The position numbers and the translations under genes were made by a program. 64,000 nucleotides of DNA from an uncultured Agathobacter sp. (GTDB lineage: Bacteria; Bacillota; Clostridia; Lachnospirales; Lachnospiraceae), in the NCBI GenBank assembly GCA_934316545.1, contig CAKRDT010000002.1, forward strand, positions 1 through 64,000, written 5' to 3'. Under the pieces are notes generated by a model, which saw only the letters and a list, made by a program, of their open reading frames with translations, was not told where the DNA came from and made no database searches. Every line of letters begins with the position of its first letter. Positions within the stretch are counted from its first letter, which is position 1. Below, one piece after another: positions 61,704 through 64,000 of this stretch.

Positions 61704-63239
61704 ATGAGAACAAGTGGCGTACTGATGCCTATTTCGTCGATTCCGTCACCATACGGTATCGGAACGATGGGAAAACAGGCTAGGAAGTTCGTCGATTTTC
61801 TGGTAAAGGGAGGCCAGAAATATTGGCAGATTCTTCCGATATGTCCGACAAGTTACGGAGATTCTCCGTATCAGTCATTCTCCAGCTTCGCCGGTAATCC
61901 ATATTTCATTGATCTGGAGTATCTTTGCAAGGATAAATTACTGACGAAGAAGGAATGTGAGTCTTTTCAATGGGGCTCAAATCCAAAATACGTTGATTAC
62001 GGAATTATGTACGAATCACGTTATGCACTTTTGCGTAAAGTGTATGCGCGCTTTACGAAGAAGGAACCACAGGATTTTGAAAAATTCTGTGAGAATGAGA
62101 AGCAGTGGCTCGATGATTATGCGTTGTTTATGGCGTTAAAAGATGCCAATGGAGGGCAGGCATGGTCGAATTGGGACAAGTCGCTTCGTCTTCGCGAGAA
62201 GAAAGCTATGGAAGAGGCAACAGAAAAATATTCTGAGGAGATCCGCTTCTATAAGATGTTACAGTATCTGTTCTATCAGCAGTGGAATGAGTTAAAGGCA
62301 TATGCGAATGAAGCCGGTATTGAGATTATCGGTGATGTTCCGATTTATGTTGCCGGCGACAGTGCTGATGTATGGGCCAATCCGGAGCAGTTTTATCTGG
62401 ATGAAAATTTGAATCCGATCGAAGTCGCCGGATGTCCGCCGGATGCATTTTCCGATGACGGACAGCTGTGGGGAAATCCGTTGTTCCGCTGGGATGTGAT
62501 GAAAAAGGATGGATATACCTGGTGGACGCGCCGGATTAAGGCAATGTCTGAATTGTATGATATCATTCGAATTGATCATTTCCGTGGATTTGATTCGTTT
62601 TATGCGATTCCGGCTAAGGATGATACGGCTAAGAACGGTCAGTGGAAACAGGGACCTGGAATGGATCTGTTTTGTGAACTTGAGAAGAAGCTTGGTAAGC
62701 TTCCGATTATTGTTGAGGATCTTGGATTCCTGACGCCATCGGTTCACAAGCTTTTGAAAGACTCCGGTTTCCCTGGAATGAAAGTGATTCAGTTCGCATT
62801 TGATAGCAGGGAGGAGAGCGATTATCTTCCTCATACATACACAAATCATTGTGTTGTATATACAGGAACGCATGACAATGATACCGTTATGGGCTGGATG
62901 AAGACAGCGCCAAAAGCTTCTGTTAAATATGCGAAGGAATATCTGAATCTGACAAAGGAAGAAGGCTACAATTGGGGCATGATGCGTGCTGCGTGGTCTT
63001 CGGTTGCGGATATGGCGATCGTTCCGATGCAGGATATTCTCGGACTTGGTTCTGAGGCGCGTATCAATACACCGTCTACATTAGGCAATAACTGGAAGTG
63101 GCGTGCAATTCCGGAGCAGATTGATACGAAAGTGGCAAAGAAACTTTACCATTATATGCAGATGTATGGCCGTGTGAACAAAGCCGTCAAAACCGATAAG
63201 GGTAATGAGCCGGATAAAGAAGTAAAAGAAAGCAAATAG
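61704..63239 (+). CDS. malQ: 4-alpha-glucanotransferase (amylomaltase)
   Basis: A 511-residue GH77 enzyme that transfers alpha-1,4-glucan segments during maltodextrin or glycogen use. Marks are SGVLMPISSIPSPYGIGTMG, LPICPTSYGDSPYQSFSSFA, IIGDVPIYVAGDSADVW, IRIDHFRGFDSFYAIP (catalytic Asp), PIIVEDLGFLTPSV (Glu) and YTGTHDNDTVMGW. AGGAGG precedes the ATG. A Lys/Asp/Glu-rich tail of about 20 residues follows the domain. No other glycogen genes are adjacent. Confidence 0.97.
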   Translation: MRTSGVLMPISSIPSPYGIGTMGKQARKFVDFLVKGGQKYWQILPICPTSYGDSPYQSFSSFAGNPYFIDLEYLCKDKLLTKKECESFQWGSNPKYVDYGIMYESRYALLRKVYARFTKKEPQDFEKFCENEKQWLDDYALFMALKDANGGQAWSNWDKSLRLREKKAMEEATEKYSEEIRFYKMLQYLFYQQWNELKAYANEAGIEIIGDVPIYVAGDSADVWANPEQFYLDENLNPIEVAGCPPDAFSDDGQLWGNPLFRWDVMKKDGYTWWTRRIKAMSELYDIIRIDHFRGFDSFYAIPAKDDTAKNGQWKQGPGMDLFCELEKKLGKLPIIVEDLGFLTPSVHKLLKDSGFPGMKVIQFAFDSREESDYLPHTYTNHCVVYTGTHDNDTVMGWMKTAPKASVKYAKEYLNLTKEEGYNWGMMRAAWSSVADMAIVPMQDILGLGSEARINTPSTLGNNWKWRAIPEQIDTKVAKKLYHYMQMYGRVNKAVKTDKGNEPDKEVKESK

Positions 63240-63248
63240 CATATTTTT

Positions 63249-63295
63249 ATCCCCTTTCCCATATATTTAGGAATATATGAGAAAGGGGATTTTTT
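63249..63295 (+). terminator. malQ terminator overlapping the spoIVA ribosome binding site
   Basis: ATCCCCTTTC (63249-63258) pairs with GAAAGGGGAT (63281-63290). An inner ATATATT/AATATAT stem caps it, and five T residues follow. The AAAGGGG in the right arm is also the only ribosome binding site of spoIVA. Confidence 0.8.
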
Positions 63296-64000
63296 ATGGA
63301 AAGCAGGGAAAACAAGGACTTTGATCTATATAAAGACATCCAGAGTCGGACAAACGGGGAAATTTATATCGGTGTCGTTGGCCCGGTCCGCACAGGGAAA
63401 TCTACATTTATAAAACGTTTTATGGATTTGTTTGTCCTTCCGAATATGGAGGATGAAAATGCAAAAAAACGTGCGGAAGATGAACTCCCGCAGTCGGCAG
63501 CCGGCAGAACCATTATGACAACGGAGCCAAAGTTTATTCCTCAGGAAGCGGCAAATATTACACTTGCCGATCAGAGTGAAATGAAAGTCCGGTTGATTGA
63601 TTGTGTCGGTTTTATGGTTCCGGGGGCAAATGGCCACATGGAGGGAGATTCCAGCCGTATGGTCAAGACGCCATGGATGGATGCGGAAATTCCGTTTGTG
63701 GATGCCGCAAGGATTGGAACCGAAAAAGTGATACGTGATCATGCTACGATTGGCATTGTCGTGGCAACCGATGGCTCCATTGGAGAATTGGACCGGGATG
63801 CATATCTTGAAGCAGAGAACACAACCATTGAAAAACTGAAAGAGATTGGTAAGCCGTATGTCATTGTGCTGAATTCCATACGCCCGTACAGTGAGGAAAC
63901 AAGAACGCTTCAGGCCGGCATGGAGGCACAATATAAAACGAAGGTGATTCCGGTTAACTGTCAACAGATGCACCGTGAAGATATTTTACATATTATGAGT
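63296..64000 (+). CDS. spoIVA: Stage IV sporulation protein A (partial, runs off the window)
   Basis: The first 235 residues of SpoIVA are open to the window end. The protein is the ATPase that builds the basement layer of the spore coat on the outer forespore membrane. The Walker A region is IGVVGPVRTGKSTFIKRFM near residue 28; FIPQEAANITLADQSEMKVR and LIDCVGFMVPGANGHMEGD are diagnostic. The ATG at 63296 has AAAGGGG seven bases upstream, inside a hairpin. It shows the organism belongs to a spore-forming lineage. Confidence 0.95.
   Translation, partial: MESRENKDFDLYKDIQSRTNGEIYIGVVGPVRTGKSTFIKRFMDLFVLPNMEDENAKKRAEDELPQSAAGRTIMTTEPKFIPQEAANITLADQSEMKVRLIDCVGFMVPGANGHMEGDSSRMVKTPWMDAEIPFVDAARIGTEKVIRDHATIGIVVATDGSIGELDRDAYLEAENTTIEKLKEIGKPYVIVLNSIRPYSEETRTLQAGMEAQYKTKVIPVNCQQMHREDILHIMS

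Overview
The window is chromosomal DNA from a spore-forming, anaerobic Firmicute, most likely a gut Lachnospiraceae (Clostridia). Grounds: a stage IV sporulation gene (spoIVA) at the right edge, T-box leaders before proS and trpE, a complete late anaerobic cobalamin pathway, an ASKHA-domain ferredoxin, an ECF biotin S-component (bioY), strong AGGAGG-type ribosome binding sites, and TTG/GTG starts. All identifications come from reading the sequence; no database search was run.

Layout. 1-3.6 kb is a scar zone: a TetR fragment cut by an internally deleted ISL3 transposase, one intact chemoreceptor gene, then acetyltransferase and membrane-protein fragments. 3.6-11.3 kb holds small accessory genes: a VOC protein, a CmpB-type membrane protein, a MATE exporter, a uppS-like remnant, a HAD hydrolase, an Xre-regulated three-gene membrane operon, a PD-(D/E)XK nuclease-family protein, a class I glutamine amidotransferase-like hydrolase, a YefM-YoeB toxin-antitoxin pair with its operator, and a lone receiver domain.

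11.4-34.2 kb is the centrepiece: a cobalamin riboswitch followed by 20 genes on one strand. The first five encode an extracytoplasmic lipoprotein cobaltochelatase (CbiK), a two-domain lipoprotein of unknown function, and a BtuFCD-type ABC importer. The rest encode CobQ, CobT, CobU, CobS, a second CobU-like protein, a CobC-like phosphatase, CbiB, CobD, CbiC, CbiD, CbiF, CbiG, CbiH, a CbiJ-CbiE-CbiT fusion and CbiA. An AT-rich epimerase gene interrupts the run, and a ~0.5-kb near-palindrome sits just before cbiA. CbiL, the precorrin-2 enzymes and the corrinoid adenosyltransferase are not in the window.

34.3-49.6 kb: a FabK/nitronate monooxygenase-like flavoprotein behind a MarR/FabT-like operator; a reverse-strand set pairing a TAXI solute-binding lipoprotein with a GltS symporter; endonuclease IV; an M14 peptidoglycan peptidase; a RACo-like corrinoid-protein activator; DegV, UppP, an Sfp-type transferase, a GreA-like factor, MetF, a SARP-regulator remnant, an SDR enzyme and T-box-controlled proS. 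49.6-56.9 kb is a T-box-controlled trp operon in the order E-G-C-F-B-A-D. 56.9-64 kb has BirA-type-controlled bioY, a DUF1284 protein, a ~1.2-kb gene-free block bounded by ~125-bp inverted repeats with ~73-bp internal repeats, a MIF-like tautomerase, a LURP-one-like protein, a CLC channel, MalQ and the start of spoIVA.

How the genes connect: the B12 block couples metal/corrinoid capture at the cell surface to intracellular ring synthesis and nucleotide-loop assembly. The RACo-like ferredoxin is a possible consumer of that cobalamin. The trp, proS, bioY and B12 units each carry a recognisable ligand- or tRNA-responsive control element.
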